A stretch of 64,000 nucleotides of DNA from a bacterium (lineage in GTDB: Bacteria > Hinthialibacterota > Hinthialibacteria > H5-UNCL2), in NCBI GenBank assembly GCA_015075175.1, contig JABTUV010000004.1, positions 62,001 to 126,000 on the forward strand, given 5' to 3'. Position numbers and translations under genes: made by a program. The notes beneath the pieces were generated by a model. It was not told the DNA's origin. It made no database searches and saw only the letters and a program-made list of their open reading frames with translations. Below, one piece after another: positions 52,502 to 62,047 of this stretch. Numbering within the stretch: the stretch's first letter is position 1; the number at the start of each line of letters is the position of its first letter.

Positions 52502-54106
52502 ATGTTGATCGACGACTTTTTGGCGCGCAGCGCAGAGCGGTATCCCGACAAGGTCGCGGTCGTGGGCGACGGGAAGAGCCTCACCTATGGGGAGATGGAG
52601 GCGCAGGTCAACCGGCTGGCGCGGCTGCTGCGCGAAGTCGGCGTCGGGCCGGGCGAGCGCGTGGCGGTGTTTCTGCCCAACAGGGTGGAGGCGGCAGTCG
52701 CCATCTTCGCCATCCTGCGGGCGGGCGGTGCGTTTGTGGTGCTGAATCCGTCGACCAAGGCGCGGGGACTGGCTTTCATGCTTTCGGATTGCGGCGCGCG
52801 CGCCATCGTGGCCGGCGGGCGCGACCGCACCCTGCGCGAGGCGCTGGCGACCCACCCCGCGGGTCTGTCCGCCGCCGTCATCTGCGGGCATGATCCCGCG
52901 GAGGAAGAGCCGCTCCTCACTCCAACCCTCTCCCGGGGGGAGAGGGGACGGATCTCCGTGCCGGTCTACAGCTACGAACGCGACTGCGCGCGTTTTTCCG
53001 CCACGCCGCCCGAGCACCGCGCCATCGACGCGGACCTGGCGGCCATCGTCTACACCTCCGGCTCTACCGGACGTTCCAAGGGCGTCGCGTTCGCCCACTT
53101 CAACGTCGTCTCGGCCGCTCGTTCGATTACCCAGTACCTGGGGAACGTCCCCGAGGACGTGGTGCTGAACGTTTTGCCGCTGTCGTTTACTTACGGACTG
53201 CATCAGTTGATCGCCAGCGTCTACTGCGGCGGGACCCTGGTACTCCTGCAATCCTACGTTTATCCTTACGAAGTAGTGCGGGCGGTGATGGACTACCGGG
53301 TGACGGGGATTCCGGGAGTTCCGACGTTCTTTGCCATACTCCTGCAAATGAAGGACCTGGAACCCGGCTGTTTCGACAGCGTGCGCTATGTGACCAACGC
53401 GGGGGCCGCCTTGCCGCCGGCGCATTTCGCGCGCCTGCGGCAGCTCTTCCGCAAGGCGCGCATCTTCTCCATGTATGGCGTGACGGAATGCGTGCGCGTG
53501 AGCTACCTTCCGCCGGAGGAGTTGGAGGCGCGCCCGGCCTCAGTGGGCAAGGGCATGCCCAACCAGGAGCTCGACATCGTGGACGAGCGCGGCCGTCCCG
53601 TCGGACCGGGCGAGGTGGGCGAGTTGATCGTGCGCGGCAACCACGTCATGCGCGGCTACTGGAACCTGCCCGAGGAGACGGAGCGCTCGCTGCGGCCCGG
53701 CCGCTATCCGTGGGAGAGGTGGCTGTATACCGGTGACCTGTTCCGGCGCGACGAGGAGGGTTACCTTTACTTCGTGGCGCGCAAGGACGACATCATCAAG
53801 AGCCGGGGTGAAAAGGTCAGCCCGCGCGAGGTCGAGAACGTGATCTGCGAGCTGCCCGACGTGCTCGAGGTCGCCGTGGTCGGGGCTCCCGACCCCATTC
53901 TGGGCCAGGTCGTCAAGGCAATAGTGGTCAAACTACCGGACTCGCCCCTTTCCAAGCTGGATGTGGTCAACCATTGCGCGCGGCTGCTGGAGAACTACAA
54001 GGTCCCCAAGATCGTGGAATTCCGCGACGGCCTGCCCAAGACCATGTCGGGCAAGGTTCGCAAGGTAGAGTTGCGCGAGGAGACGGCGCCCCGCGAGCCG
54101 CTGTGA
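52502..54106 (+). CDS. Acyl-CoA ligase (AMP-forming) of exosortase-type EPS loci
   Basis: ANL-superfamily ligase, 534 aa. MLIDDFLARSAERYPDKVAV opens the protein; the AMP-binding P-loop AAIVYTSGSTGRSKGVAFAH (about 180), MYGVTECVRVSYLPPEEL (about 322), YTGDLFRRDEEGYLYFVARK with the hinge Asp (about 415) and the catalytic Lys in GLPKTMSGKVRKVELREE near the C-terminus are present. It resembles the acyl-CoA ligases found with exosortase A systems, whose natural acid is unknown. Oddity: residues about 138-149 (LLTPTLSRGERG) are encoded by a palindromic repeat inserted in frame. A family D element lies in front and another behind. Confidence 0.9.
   Translation: MLIDDFLARSAERYPDKVAVVGDGKSLTYGEMEAQVNRLARLLREVGVGPGERVAVFLPNRVEAAVAIFAILRAGGAFVVLNPSTKARGLAFMLSDCGARAIVAGGRDRTLREALATHPAGLSAAVICGHDPAEEEPLLTPTLSRGERGRISVPVYSYERDCARFSATPPEHRAIDADLAAIVYTSGSTGRSKGVAFAHFNVVSAARSITQYLGNVPEDVVLNVLPLSFTYGLHQLIASVYCGGTLVLLQSYVYPYEVVRAVMDYRVTGIPGVPTFFAILLQMKDLEPGCFDSVRYVTNAGAALPPAHFARLRQLFRKARIFSMYGVTECVRVSYLPPEELEARPASVGKGMPNQELDIVDERGRPVGPGEVGELIVRGNHVMRGYWNLPEETERSLRPGRYPWERWLYTGDLFRRDEEGYLYFVARKDDIIKSRGEKVSPREVENVICELPDVLEVAVVGAPDPILGQVVKAIVVKLPDSPLSKLDVVNHCARLLENYKVPKIVEFRDGLPKTMSGKVRKVELREETAPREPL
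52914..52947. repeat. Palindromic repeat in frame inside the acyl-CoA ligase gene
   Basis: CTCACTCCAACCCTCTCCCG followed by GGGGGAGAGGGGA forms a hairpin and is translated LTPTLSRGERG. This CTCTCCC-GGGAGAG type of repeat is normally intergenic in many bacterial genomes. Confidence 0.8.
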
Positions 54107-54197
54107 GTCGCAGAACCCGGCCGGTTGCGCGGGGGGGGGTCTACTTGCAATCGGCGGTGGCTTCGGCTACTGTACACCGCCGCCGGCCGCATGCGTG

Positions 54198-54287
54198 GGA
54201 AAATTAGGGTCAGCGCCTACTGTTCCGGTCGGATGGTGGAAACATGAGTGGATGATCTGGAAAATTAGGCGCTGACCCTAATTTTCC
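54198..54287. repeat. Dispersed repeat family D, intact copy 2
   Basis: Same structure as copy 1 with core GGATGGTGGAAACATGAGTG; left palindrome has one altered end (CTACTGTTCC). It fills the spacer between the acyl-CoA ligase and the hexapeptide acyltransferase. The stretch 54107-54197 holds a run of ten G's and a possible stem GCGGTGGC/CACCGC. Confidence 0.9.
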
Positions 54288-54331
54288 CCGATTAGAATCA
54301 GGATCGGGAAATCGTCATCGGGATGTGAAAC

Positions 54332-54791
54332 ATGTTTCGGAACATGATCCAGCGGTTGTTGCACAAGCTGGCGTTCATCGCGCCCGGGGGCGACACCATC
54401 CGGCCGTGGCTGCATCGCATGAGGGGGGCGAGGATCGGAAAAAACGTCTGGATCAGCCAGTTCACTTACATCGACGAGCTCCTGAATCGGTAACGATGGG
54501 GTGCACCATCGGGCTGCGCACGTCGATCTTTCGCACTTTATTTCGGTCCGCGGCGCTCGGAGCATTACGCGGGCAGGTGTTTCTGGAGAGAACGTGTTCG
54601 TGGGGCCGCACTGCGTGATTCTGCCCAACGCATCGGGGAGGGCGGTGATCAAGGCGGGTCGGTCGTCCTCGAACGTGCGGCGCACCACTGGGACCGCCGC
54701 CGGCGGTCCTGGCGCCGCGACCGTCGCCGCCGAGCATACCTACGAGGAGTTTTGCGCGGGCTGCGTCCGTGAGGCCGGGCAAACCGGATAG
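54332..54791 (+). pseudogene. Hexapeptide-repeat acyltransferase (WcaF-like), frameshifted
   Basis: From the ATG at 54332: MFRNMIQRLLHKLAFIAPGG, RPWLHRMRGARIGKNVWISQ and FTYIDEL, then in other frames MGCTIGLRTSIF, HFISVRGARS near 54530, GENVFVGPHCVILPN (54590) and AVIKAGSVVSRNVPP-like residues near 54650, ending YEEF and a stop at 54791. The order of hexapeptide turns (GARIGKNVWI, CTIGLRTSIF, GENVFVGPHC) identifies a left-handed beta-helix acetyltransferase; three or more indels. The gene is enclosed by two family D elements. Confidence 0.65.
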
Positions 54792-54880
54792 GGAAAATTA
54801 GGGTCAGCGCCTAATTTTCCGGTTGGAGGGTGGAAACATCAGTGGACGATCTGGAAAATTGGGCGCTGACCCTAATTTCA
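54792..54880. repeat. Dispersed repeat family D, intact copy 3
   Basis: Core GGAGGGTGGAAACATCAGTG between the two palindromes. It starts at the stop of the acyltransferase and runs into the 5' end of the NAD synthetase frame, which has no other start than a TTG inside the repeat. Confidence 0.9.
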
Positions 54881-55876
54881 CGGGAGAAGATGCGGCGAGA
54901 TTCAACCGGCGGGTTCTGGATATCGACGCGGCGGCGACGGCTGAGGCGCTGTGCAGGTCGATCCGCGAGCGGGTACGCAAGGAACTGCGGCGCGAGGGCG
55001 CGGTGATCGGCATCTCGGGAGGCATCGACTCGAGCGTGGTGGCGGCATTGTGCGCGCGTGCGCTTGGCCCTGAGCGCGTACTGGGAGTGTGCATGCCCGA
55101 GAGGGAATCCAGCCCGCGCAGCCGGCATCTGGCCGCCGGCCTGGCGGAGGGCCTGGGGATTGCGTTCATGGTCGAAGACATCACCGGGGCGCTGGAGGGG
55201 ATGGGCTGCTACCGCCGGCGCGACGCCGCCATGCGCCGCGTTTTTCCCGACCTGCCCCCCGACTACAAGGCCAAGATCACCATCGCCAACAATCCGCTGG
55301 AAAAGGAGTCGCTCAACTATTTCAGGTTGACGGTGGAAACGCCCGACGGCAAGACGCGGTCGCGGCGCACATGCCGGTCGGGAATACCTGGAGATCGTGG
55401 CGCATCCAACCTGAAGCAGCGCACCCGCATGATGGCGCTGTACTATCACGCGGAGAGCCTCAATCGCGCCGTGGTGGGAACCTGCAACAAGGACGAGCAC
55501 GCGCTGGGTTTTTCGTCAGATACGGCGACAGCGGGCCGATCTCTATCCATCGCCGACCTTTCAAAGTGCAGGTCTTCCAACTGGCGCAGTACCTCCAGAT
55601 TCCGCAGGCCATCATCGACCGCGTGCCCACCACGGATGCCACAGCGCCGAGGTGACGCAGACCGAGTTCTTCTTCGGCATGGACTTCCTCACGTTGGACC
55701 TGTTGTGGTGGGCGATGGAGCAGCACGTGCCGGCGGCGGAGGCTGCCGCGGTCCTGGGGCTGTCGCCCGAGCAGGTCGAGCGCGTCTACCGCGACATCGC
55801 GCAGAAACAGCGCAATACGGCGTATCTGAGGAGGCCTCCGCTGGTGGGCCTGGACGGCCGCCAGGGGGGCGGTTAG
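54823..55876 (+). pseudogene. nadE: NAD synthetase (NadE-like), frameshifted, 5' end overlapped by repeat D
   Basis: NH3-dependent NAD synthetase-type protein. The P-loop VIGISGGIDSSVVAALCARA (about 63) and LGVCMPERESSPRSRHLA are diagnostic; GCYRRRDAAMRRVFPDLPPD, NFRLTVETPDG-like residues and LKQRTRMMALYYHAESLNRA with GTCNKDEHALGF follow. Then the frame changes: FVRYGDSG and FKVQVFQLAQYLQIPQAIID, then TQTEFFFGMDFLTLDLLWWA and LGLSPEQVERVYRDIAQKQR to the stop at 55876. About four indels between 55370 and 55650. The only start is TTG 54823 in repeat D; family homology begins near RFNRRVLDIDAA. NadE-like genes recur in exosortase-type EPS loci; why is not known. Confidence 0.82.
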
Positions 55877-56022
55877 GAAAGAGGACCTAAAGGACGTAAG
55901 GGACCGAAGCCACTCATATCAGCTACACATCCGACTGCGTATTAGAGGCCCCCACCTCCCCCGGGGCTCCCCGCGAGTCCGCCTCGTAGGTCTCATGGGT
56001 CCGATACGTCCCATCTTCCCCA
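55877..56022. other. Spacer between EPS locus and giant protein, GGAC-type repeats
   Basis: Between the convergent NadE-like gene and the giant protein lie GGACCTAAAGGACGTAAGGG units (55884-55903) and, in the opposite sense, CTCATGGGTCCGATACGTCC (55992-56011), relatives of the repeat before uvrC, around a C-rich stretch. No gene seen. The opposed units could fold into a bidirectional terminator. Confidence 0.5.
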
Positions 56023-59000
56023 TTACTGTGCCGGACGATTCCACCAGAACCCGAACAGGAACCAATCCCGCAGGTCAACAACGCCGTCGCCGTCCAGGTC
56101 GTACTGGGGCGCGGCGCCGTCCAACATCAAGAGCAAATCATCGGCGTTGACGATGCCGTCGCGGTTGAAGTCGGGCACGAGGGGGACGGCCGGCGTCGCC
56201 GTGAGCGTGGCGGTCGGGGTCGGCGTGGCTGTCCCGGAAGGCGTGGCCGTCGGCGAAGGTGTCCCGGTAGCGGTCGGCGTGGGCGTTTCGGTGACGACCA
56301 CGGGCGTGGTCGGCGTCGGGGTGGGCGACGGCGTGTAGGTGCTGGTCGGCGTGGGCGTGGGCGTGGGCGTGGCCGTAAAGCTGGGCGTGGGAGTCGGTGT
56401 ATTGGCCAGGTTCACTTCCACCGCGGCAAACGCCGCGTTGTTGGTCTCATCGCTCTCCAGCACGCTGTCGGTAGCGTCCAGTTGCGCGAACAGGAGGGCG
56501 AAGTCGGCGCCCGTCATGGCCTCCAGGTGCGTGTTCCAGAAGAAGGGCAGGTCCAGCGTGCCGCCGTGCACGAGGCCCGCGACCGGCTGGTTGGAAATGA
56601 TCTCGCCGGTGGGCGCTCCTACGCGGACGGTTACAAGGAACGGTCCGCTGGGAACGGAGCCCAGGTTGACCACGCGCGTGGTGACGAGGCGCGTCGAATC
56701 GCCGACGTTGCCGGACGTGATCGTGTCAATCGCCAGGTCCGGCAGGACGGTCGCCCGTAGCGCGGTGTTGTTGCCACGGTCGCGGTCGTCGAACTGCTGG
56801 AAGGGATCGACGATGGCGACCAGCACGTGGGAGTCCAGCGTTGCCGGCACGGTCCAGGGAACGGTGACGGCGGCGGTGGTGCCGGCGACCAGCGGCGCTC
56901 CGAGCACGCGCGTGCCGATGAAAACGCCGTCACCCGCCGGATCGCCGTCGTAGAAGTCCACGCGGGCGTTCTGCGCCGCCAAGTCGCCCCGGTTTTCGAC
57001 CGTTACGGAAAGCGAAACCAGCGCACCGGGAACCGGATTGTCGCTGGACATGCGGATGCCCTCGGACGAAATCGCCATGTCGTGACCCATGCGATGCCGC
57101 AAGAGGTAGATGTCGTTTTGCCCCGGCTCGACCAGGTTCAAGTGAAAGACCGTGCCGTCGGACACCACGTCGGTGGCGGAGCGGAGCGTCTGGGTCTTCA
57201 TATAGCTGACGAGCAGCTCGTCACCCAGCGCCCCCAGCGAGAGCGAGCTCTCGACGGCGTCGTCCTCGGTGAGCGCGCGCGGCTGGGACCAGAGGTTCTG
57301 CGCGCTGTCGTAGAAGGCGGCGAGAATGTCCACGTGATCGGGATTCTGGGCGGCGTAGGCGATGGCGGCGCCGCCCGGGAGGGAGGTTCCCGCGAGCGCG
57401 GTGGGCGGGCGGGTGTTGTCCGCCTCGCGCGCGAAGACCGGCCGCGGCAGGAAGCCCTTCACGCGGCCGTAGCGCAACTCGCCGCTGCTGGACCACACGA
57501 CGACGGCCGCGCCGCCGGGTGCGATCACCACGGGCAGGATGTCCTCGCGCTGGTCGTAGGTCAGGCGGCGCATGGCGCCCCAGGCTCCGCCCACGGTCGA
57601 GACGGAGTAGAGCTCGCGGTCGGTCTCGGTCAGCATGTCCCCGTCCTCGTCCACGATCAAGCAGAGGTGCCCGTCGCCGGAGTTGTCGGCGGCGAAGGCC
57701 ATTTGGACGATACCCGTGGTCGCGGTCCAGACGGTTTGTGAAGCGCTCCAGACGCCGCCGGTGAGCTTGGACCACATGAGCCGGTCGGGGGCCGTGGCCG
57801 CGCCCAGGAGCGCACCGGCTTGGTTCTGGATCCACACCACTCCCACCGTGTCGCCGAACTCTACGGCCAGGGGGGCGCGATCCGCCGCGGCGTCGTCCGT
57901 CAGCGCGACCGGCGCCGACCAGGTTCCCGCCGTGCGGTCGAAGGTGGCGGCCACGATCTCAAGATGCGGATAGACCTGTTCGGGTTCCGTCGTTCCCGAA
58001 ACGTCGCCGGAGATGCGGGACCAGGCGGCGACCAGCGTGTTGGTTCCCGAGGCGACCACGGAGGGTTCCAGGTCGGCGGAGAGATCGTCGGTGATCTGGG
58101 CCAGGCTCCAGGAAGCGCCCGTCTTGCGGGCGGCCATCATGTCGCCGGCGGCGTACCACGGCTTGGTTTCGTCGTACTTGCCGAAGAGGATGTCCAATTC
58201 CGGCGAGGCGACGACCAACCGTGGCCGGGCCAGCGGGTAGACGTTCTCGACGACCAGCTCCTCGAGGCTTCCCGCCGTAGTTGCGCAGCGTGCTGCGCCT
58301 GTGATGCGGTCTTGCTCTCGATTTGTTCCCTCGCTCGGCGCAGCACGCTGCGCATCTACGACGTCGTCGGCGATGATGAGCGTCACCTCGGGCAGGCGAT
58401 GACCGGGGCCGAAGCGTAGGAAGTCAGGCCGGATCGGCTCCCAGATGATCTGATCGTCGCCGGCGGCAGCTAAGTCGTGCAGTCCATAGCCGGCCAGGAG
58501 CGCCTCCAGCCCTTCGACATGCACAGGGGCTGCCTCGGGCTTGAGGTTGGGATTGCTGTACAGCTCCCACTCGAAGAGGTCCCACTTACGGGTGAAGGTG
58601 AAGATTTTCCACTGGGCATAGACGGAGCCGGCGCCCTTCAGCTTGGCGCTGGCCAGGGCGAACTTGGGAGAGTACTGGAACTCGGCTACGCCGGTCAGAC
58701 CGAAGGAGGCGCCCACGTTGGCGTCCAGCGCTTGGACTCGGCGAGAATGTGCAACTCGCCTCCACGGAGACTTCGCCGGTGATGGCCTTGGTTCCCAGCC
58801 AGCCGGTTCCGTTGCCGCTGGTCGGCCACTCGCCTTCAGCGTGCCGCCCATGAGGACGAAGAGCCTGACTTTAAAGAAGTGCAGCACGTCCTTGACGTAG
58901 GGTACTTTTTCCAGCGCGGCGATGGCGGGAGCGGTGACGGGGAAGAGCAGACCCAGCTTGGTGATGGGCGAGCCGATGCCGGATTTGCCTGAAACCCAGC

Positions 59001-59139
59001 GAGAGGGCGCGGGAACGATGGTCTCGTCGCATTTGACAGAAGCCATGTTGGTAGTGTACTGCATGGCGCCCTGGGCGCCGGCGATAGACTCAGACCCTCG
59101 ATTTTGGCCATGATTTGAGGCCGCCGTTGCCGGCGGCAT
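56023..59139 (-). CDS. Giant secreted protein, C-terminal segment with CARDB-like and dockerin-like parts
   Basis: About 1,000 residues. After VSFAL-type beta regions it shows repeated sialidase/exo-alpha-like blades with [22 protein letters not shown] and [11 protein letters not shown], then two CARDB-type domains ([40 protein letters not shown]), a Thr/Pro linker (56190-56400: [10 protein letters not shown] and so on) and a C-terminal dockerin-like pair [18 protein letters not shown] and [18 protein letters not shown] with calcium-type Asp/Asn. The family B hairpin 58272-58363 is translated in frame (VDAQRAAPS through [10 protein letters not shown]). The apparent start at 59139 is arbitrary: upstream sequence continues in other frames, so this is one piece of a larger protein. 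Confidence 0.75.
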   Translation of the reverse strand: MPPATAASNHGQNRGSESIAGAQGAMQYTTNMASVKCDETIVPAPSRWVSGKSGIGSPITKLGLLFPVTAPAIAALEKVPYVKDVLHFFKVRLFVLMGGTLKASGRPAATEPAGWEPRPSPAKSPWRRVAHSRRVQALDANVGASFGLTGVAEFQYSPKFALASAKLKGAGSVYAQWKIFTFTRKWDLFEWELYSNPNLKPEAAPVHVEGLEALLAGYGLHDLAAAGDDQIIWEPIRPDFLRFGPGHRLPEVTLIIADDVVDAQRAAPSEGTNREQDRITGAARCATTAGSLEELVVENVYPLARPRLVVASPELDILFGKYDETKPWYAAGDMMAARKTGASWSLAQITDDLSADLEPSVVASGTNTLVAAWSRISGDVSGTTEPEQVYPHLEIVAATFDRTAGTWSAPVALTDDAAADRAPLAVEFGDTVGVVWIQNQAGALLGAATAPDRLMWSKLTGGVWSASQTVWTATTGIVQMAFAADNSGDGHLCLIVDEDGDMLTETDRELYSVSTVGGAWGAMRRLTYDQREDILPVVIAPGGAAVVVWSSSGELRYGRVKGFLPRPVFAREADNTRPPTALAGTSLPGGAAIAYAAQNPDHVDILAAFYDSAQNLWSQPRALTEDDAVESSLSLGALGDELLVSYMKTQTLRSATDVVSDGTVFHLNLVEPGQNDIYLLRHRMGHDMAISSEGIRMSSDNPVPGALVSLSVTVENRGDLAAQNARVDFYDGDPAGDGVFIGTRVLGAPLVAGTTAAVTVPWTVPATLDSHVLVAIVDPFQQFDDRDRGNNTALRATVLPDLAIDTITSGNVGDSTRLVTTRVVNLGSVPSGPFLVTVRVGAPTGEIISNQPVAGLVHGGTLDLPFFWNTHLEAMTGADFALLFAQLDATDSVLESDETNNAAFAAVEVNLANTPTPTPSFTATPTPTPTPTSTYTPSPTPTPTTPVVVTETPTPTATGTPSPTATPSGTATPTPTATLTATPAVPLVPDFNRDGIVNADDLLLMLDGAAPQYDLDGDGVVDLRDWFLFGFWWNRPAQ
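58272..58363. repeat. Dispersed repeat family B hairpin inside the giant protein gene
   Basis: Arms 58272-58298 (CCGTAGTTGCGCAGCGTGCT) and 58338-58363 (GCGCAGCACGCTGCGCATCT) around a 39-base centre. The whole unit is an open frame in the giant protein, giving Ala/Arg/Cys-rich residues unlike the rest. Confidence 0.85.
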
Positions 59140-59698
59140 TGGCTTCCAGCGCGCCCGCCTCCATGTCGAACTTGAGCGCGCGGTCCAGGCCCAGCGTCAG
59201 CCCGCCCTCCAGAATCGACTCCGCCGGCTCGGGCGGGAACTGGACCTTCCAAACTTGCCGCCGATCTCCTTGCCCCATTGCGGCTTGTGCCGCTGCGGCT
59301 CCAGGACAAATCGGCAGAAAAAGTCCACCCCACCGGGTTGGGATGGAACCAGGCCGGCTCGGTCAACGCACCGTGCGGCCGAGGCCGTTGGTGATCTCCA
59401 CTTCCATCTGCTGGCAGAGTCGATGCCCTGCGGAACGGGCTATCCACTGAGACGCGATCCCAGTCGGCGTTGATGGCCTCGGCCACGCCCTGCTTGCTCT
59501 GGCCGACGGCGATGAAGTTGACCTGGCGCAGGTTCACATTCTGGTTGTTGTCGTTCCAGCGCACCACGATGGAGAAACGCATCGAGCCAGGAGGTTGGGC
59601 GAAGTGGATGCCGTCCAGAGCGCGGAAGTCGATCCCGATGGGCCGGTCTCCCGTCGGTGGAATGAGTTGGATGGTCTCGGCTCGCACCTCGTTGTAGT
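59094..59698 (-). pseudogene. Giant secreted protein, frameshifted middle segment
   Basis: The segment between the central and C-terminal pieces is covered by three frames. In order from 59698: YNEVRAETIQLIPPTGDRPI, SMRFSIVVRWNDNNQNVNLR, FIAVGQSKQGVAEAINADWD, then EPAWFHPNPVGWTF near 59330, and [20 protein letters not shown] with [20 protein letters not shown] near 59200. All read like one beta-rich extracellular domain. At least three indels. It joins the 59699-62047 and 56023-59139 pieces. Confidence 0.65.
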
Positions 59699-62047
59699 TC
59701 AGTGGAAGGTGCGGGTGGAGGCGAAGTAGTTGGGCTTGGCGGCGCTGACCACGTAGCTGCCGCGATCCAGATTGGGGAAGGTGACGGTTCCGTTGGCGCC
59801 GGTGGTGAGGGCGCCGACGCCGGGAATATTGACCTGGACGCCGGGCAGAACGCCGATTTCCTTGCCCTCGGCGGAGAGCTCGACCACGGTGAGGGTCAGG
59901 GTGGCCGGGCCGGGCGTGGGCGTGGGCGTGGGCGTGCCCAGCGTCGGCGTCGGAGTGGGCGTGACAGGCGCCTGCTCGACAAACATGCGCGAGAGAAAGA
60001 CCGCGTTGTTGGCGCGCCAGACGATATCCGTCCAGTGGGCCGAATCGCTGGCCGTCGAAATGTAGCCCACGTCCAGGCACGAGTTGAAGGTGTTGTCGCA
60101 GGAAACGAGAATGGGCCGGTCGTCGCCGGGATAGACGAAGCGCGGATGCACCCGCCGCACGAAGAGATGGTTGGCCTGGGTCTGGTCGGTGTAGGTGACG
60201 TAAACCACGCCTGAGCCTGATCCGATGTTGGGATTGGCGCTGAAAATGCCCTGCGGGGGCACGAGCAGGTTGTTGTTGGGCAGGGGCGGATTGTGGTTCC
60301 AGAGGAAGCCGGTGTCGTCCAGCCGCTGCCAGAAGCTCCGGCCGTCGGCGGTGTTGGCCCACGTCACGTCGAAGAAGTTGCGGTGGAATTGGTCCACGTC
60401 GGTGGAGATCTCCGGTCCCAGAGTGGAGCTGGAAAACAGATTGCGCTGGTCGGAAATCTCGAACCAATCGGGCGAGATTAGGCTGTTGGAATAGGCGATG
60501 CCGAAGTTGCCGCTAGTCCAGTAGGGGTCCTTATGGAGCCAGACGATGTGATAGTAGCCGCGGGTGTCGACCACGATGTCAGGGAACTGGGCGTTGATGA
60601 AGGCCACGGAGCGGTTGGGATTCTGCCAGGCGTCCCAACGCGTGTCGAGAATGGGATCACCGGCCGAATCCAGCTCCACCGCAGTGATGCTGTAGCGATA
60701 CCAGTAGTACTTGATTTCAGGGTACAGGGGATCGATGGGGACGCTGGCCTGCAGATCGCACTCGGCGGTGATGACCGCCTGGTCGGTGAGCGGATTGACG
60801 GCGATGGCCGGCCACTGATAGTCGGAGCTGGCGTCGGTGCCGAACGGAGGCGGCCAGTTGGGGAAAATCTTGACCGCGCGCGTTAGAACGGCGGGATTGT
60901 CGGTGGCGCTGTCGACGCGGACGTAGCCGAGAAAGTCCGTACTGCCGAGGGGACGCTGATAGACGATGTGGGCGCGGCCCTGGCTGTCGGCGGCCACGCG
61001 TGGGATGGCGACGTTGCTGCCGACCAGTTGGCGAGGCGGCACGGCGAAGATGTCGCCTTCCTGGGCCAGCGGATGGTGCAGGCGGCAATACCAGAGCGAT
61101 GCGCCCGTGCCGGTGCCGCGCCGCCAGACGATGTGCGTGTAGCCCTTGCCGTCAATGGCCACGTCGGGCACGAAAACGCTGTCACCGAACGGTGATATCT
61201 GGATGCCGCTGGGCGGGCACGTGGGCGTGGGCGTGTTGGTAAAGGTATGCGTGTTGGTTCGCGTGGGAGTTTCTGTCGGAGTCGGCGTCTCCGTGGGCGT
61301 ATCGGTAAATGTATGCGTGTTGGTGGGCGTGCCCGTATTGGTCGGGGTACCGGTGTCGGTGGGCGTGTGGGTAACCGTGGGCGTGTCCGTCTCCGTCGAC
61401 GTGTAGGTTGCGGTCCAAGTGAACGTCGGCGTCACGGTGATGGTCACCGTGACCGTCTCGCCGGGCGGCGTCGGAGTCCAGGTAAAGGTAGCGGTCGGCG
61501 GAACGGTTTCTGTAATGGTTAGCGTTCCCGTCGGCGTGTGCGTAGGCGTGAAGGAATAGGTCGGCGTCCAGGTGCGCGTATTGGTGAAGGTCTCGGTGAC
61601 CGTGGGCGTGTAGGTATGGGTGTGGGTGTGCGTGACCGTGACGGTACCCGTGTACGTCGGAGTGGGCGTGTACGTGGGCGTGAAAGTCTTCGTATTGGTG
61701 AACGAATACGTGAACGTCGGCGTATAGCTGGCGGTAAACGTCCGCGTGGGCGTGCCGGTCCAGGTGGGAGTGGGCGGCTCGGTCACCTGCGTGCCGGTGG
61801 GCGTGGGGGTGAAGGTTGATGTGTAGGTCGGCGTCCAGGTGCGCGTATTGGTGAAGGTCTCCGTCGGCGTGATCGTGATCGTTCCCGTGTAGGTAGGCGT
61901 GGAAGTGGGAGTGGGCGTCCAAGTGTTAGTGGGAGTATCGACGGCCGTGCCCAGGTCCTCGACGATCAGCTCGTCCCAACGCATGGCAGGCGCGCCGCCC
62001 GTGCCCGGATAGCCTGACTCCAGCCCGATAGCCAGCGTGTGGTGCAC
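59699..62047 (-). CDS. Giant secreted protein, central segment with long Thr/Pro linker
   Basis: A 782-residue open frame. After LAIGLESGYPGTGGAPAMRW (end of a carbohydrate-binding-like domain) comes a very long Thr/Pro linker (about 61205-61935, roughly 240 residues of TPTPT, TFTNT and TYTPT units), then a beta-propeller-like domain with repeated 'asp-box'-like turns (GYTHIVWRRGTGTGASLWYC, GRAHIVYQRPLGSTDFLGYV, GYYHIVWLHKDPYWTSGNFG) and a carboxypeptidase-regulatory-like domain (VQVNIPGVGALTTGANGTVT). No catalytic site is evident. The linker type is known from secreted proteins of several uncultured phyla. The N-terminal start is arbitrary because the protein continues upstream in other frames. 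Confidence 0.75.
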   Translation of the reverse strand: MHHTLAIGLESGYPGTGGAPAMRWDELIVEDLGTAVDTPTNTWTPTPTSTPTYTGTITITPTETFTNTRTWTPTYTSTFTPTPTGTQVTEPPTPTWTGTPTRTFTASYTPTFTYSFTNTKTFTPTYTPTPTYTGTVTVTHTHTHTYTPTVTETFTNTRTWTPTYSFTPTHTPTGTLTITETVPPTATFTWTPTPPGETVTVTITVTPTFTWTATYTSTETDTPTVTHTPTDTGTPTNTGTPTNTHTFTDTPTETPTPTETPTRTNTHTFTNTPTPTCPPSGIQISPFGDSVFVPDVAIDGKGYTHIVWRRGTGTGASLWYCRLHHPLAQEGDIFAVPPRQLVGSNVAIPRVAADSQGRAHIVYQRPLGSTDFLGYVRVDSATDNPAVLTRAVKIFPNWPPPFGTDASSDYQWPAIAVNPLTDQAVITAECDLQASVPIDPLYPEIKYYWYRYSITAVELDSAGDPILDTRWDAWQNPNRSVAFINAQFPDIVVDTRGYYHIVWLHKDPYWTSGNFGIAYSNSLISPDWFEISDQRNLFSSSTLGPEISTDVDQFHRNFFDVTWANTADGRSFWQRLDDTGFLWNHNPPLPNNNLLVPPQGIFSANPNIGSGSGVVYVTYTDQTQANHLFVRRVHPRFVYPGDDRPILVSCDNTFNSCLDVGYISTASDSAHWTDIVWRANNAVFLSRMFVEQAPVTPTPTPTLGTPTPTPTPGPATLTLTVVELSAEGKEIGVLPGVQVNIPGVGALTTGANGTVTFPNLDRGSYVVSAAKPNYFASTRTFH

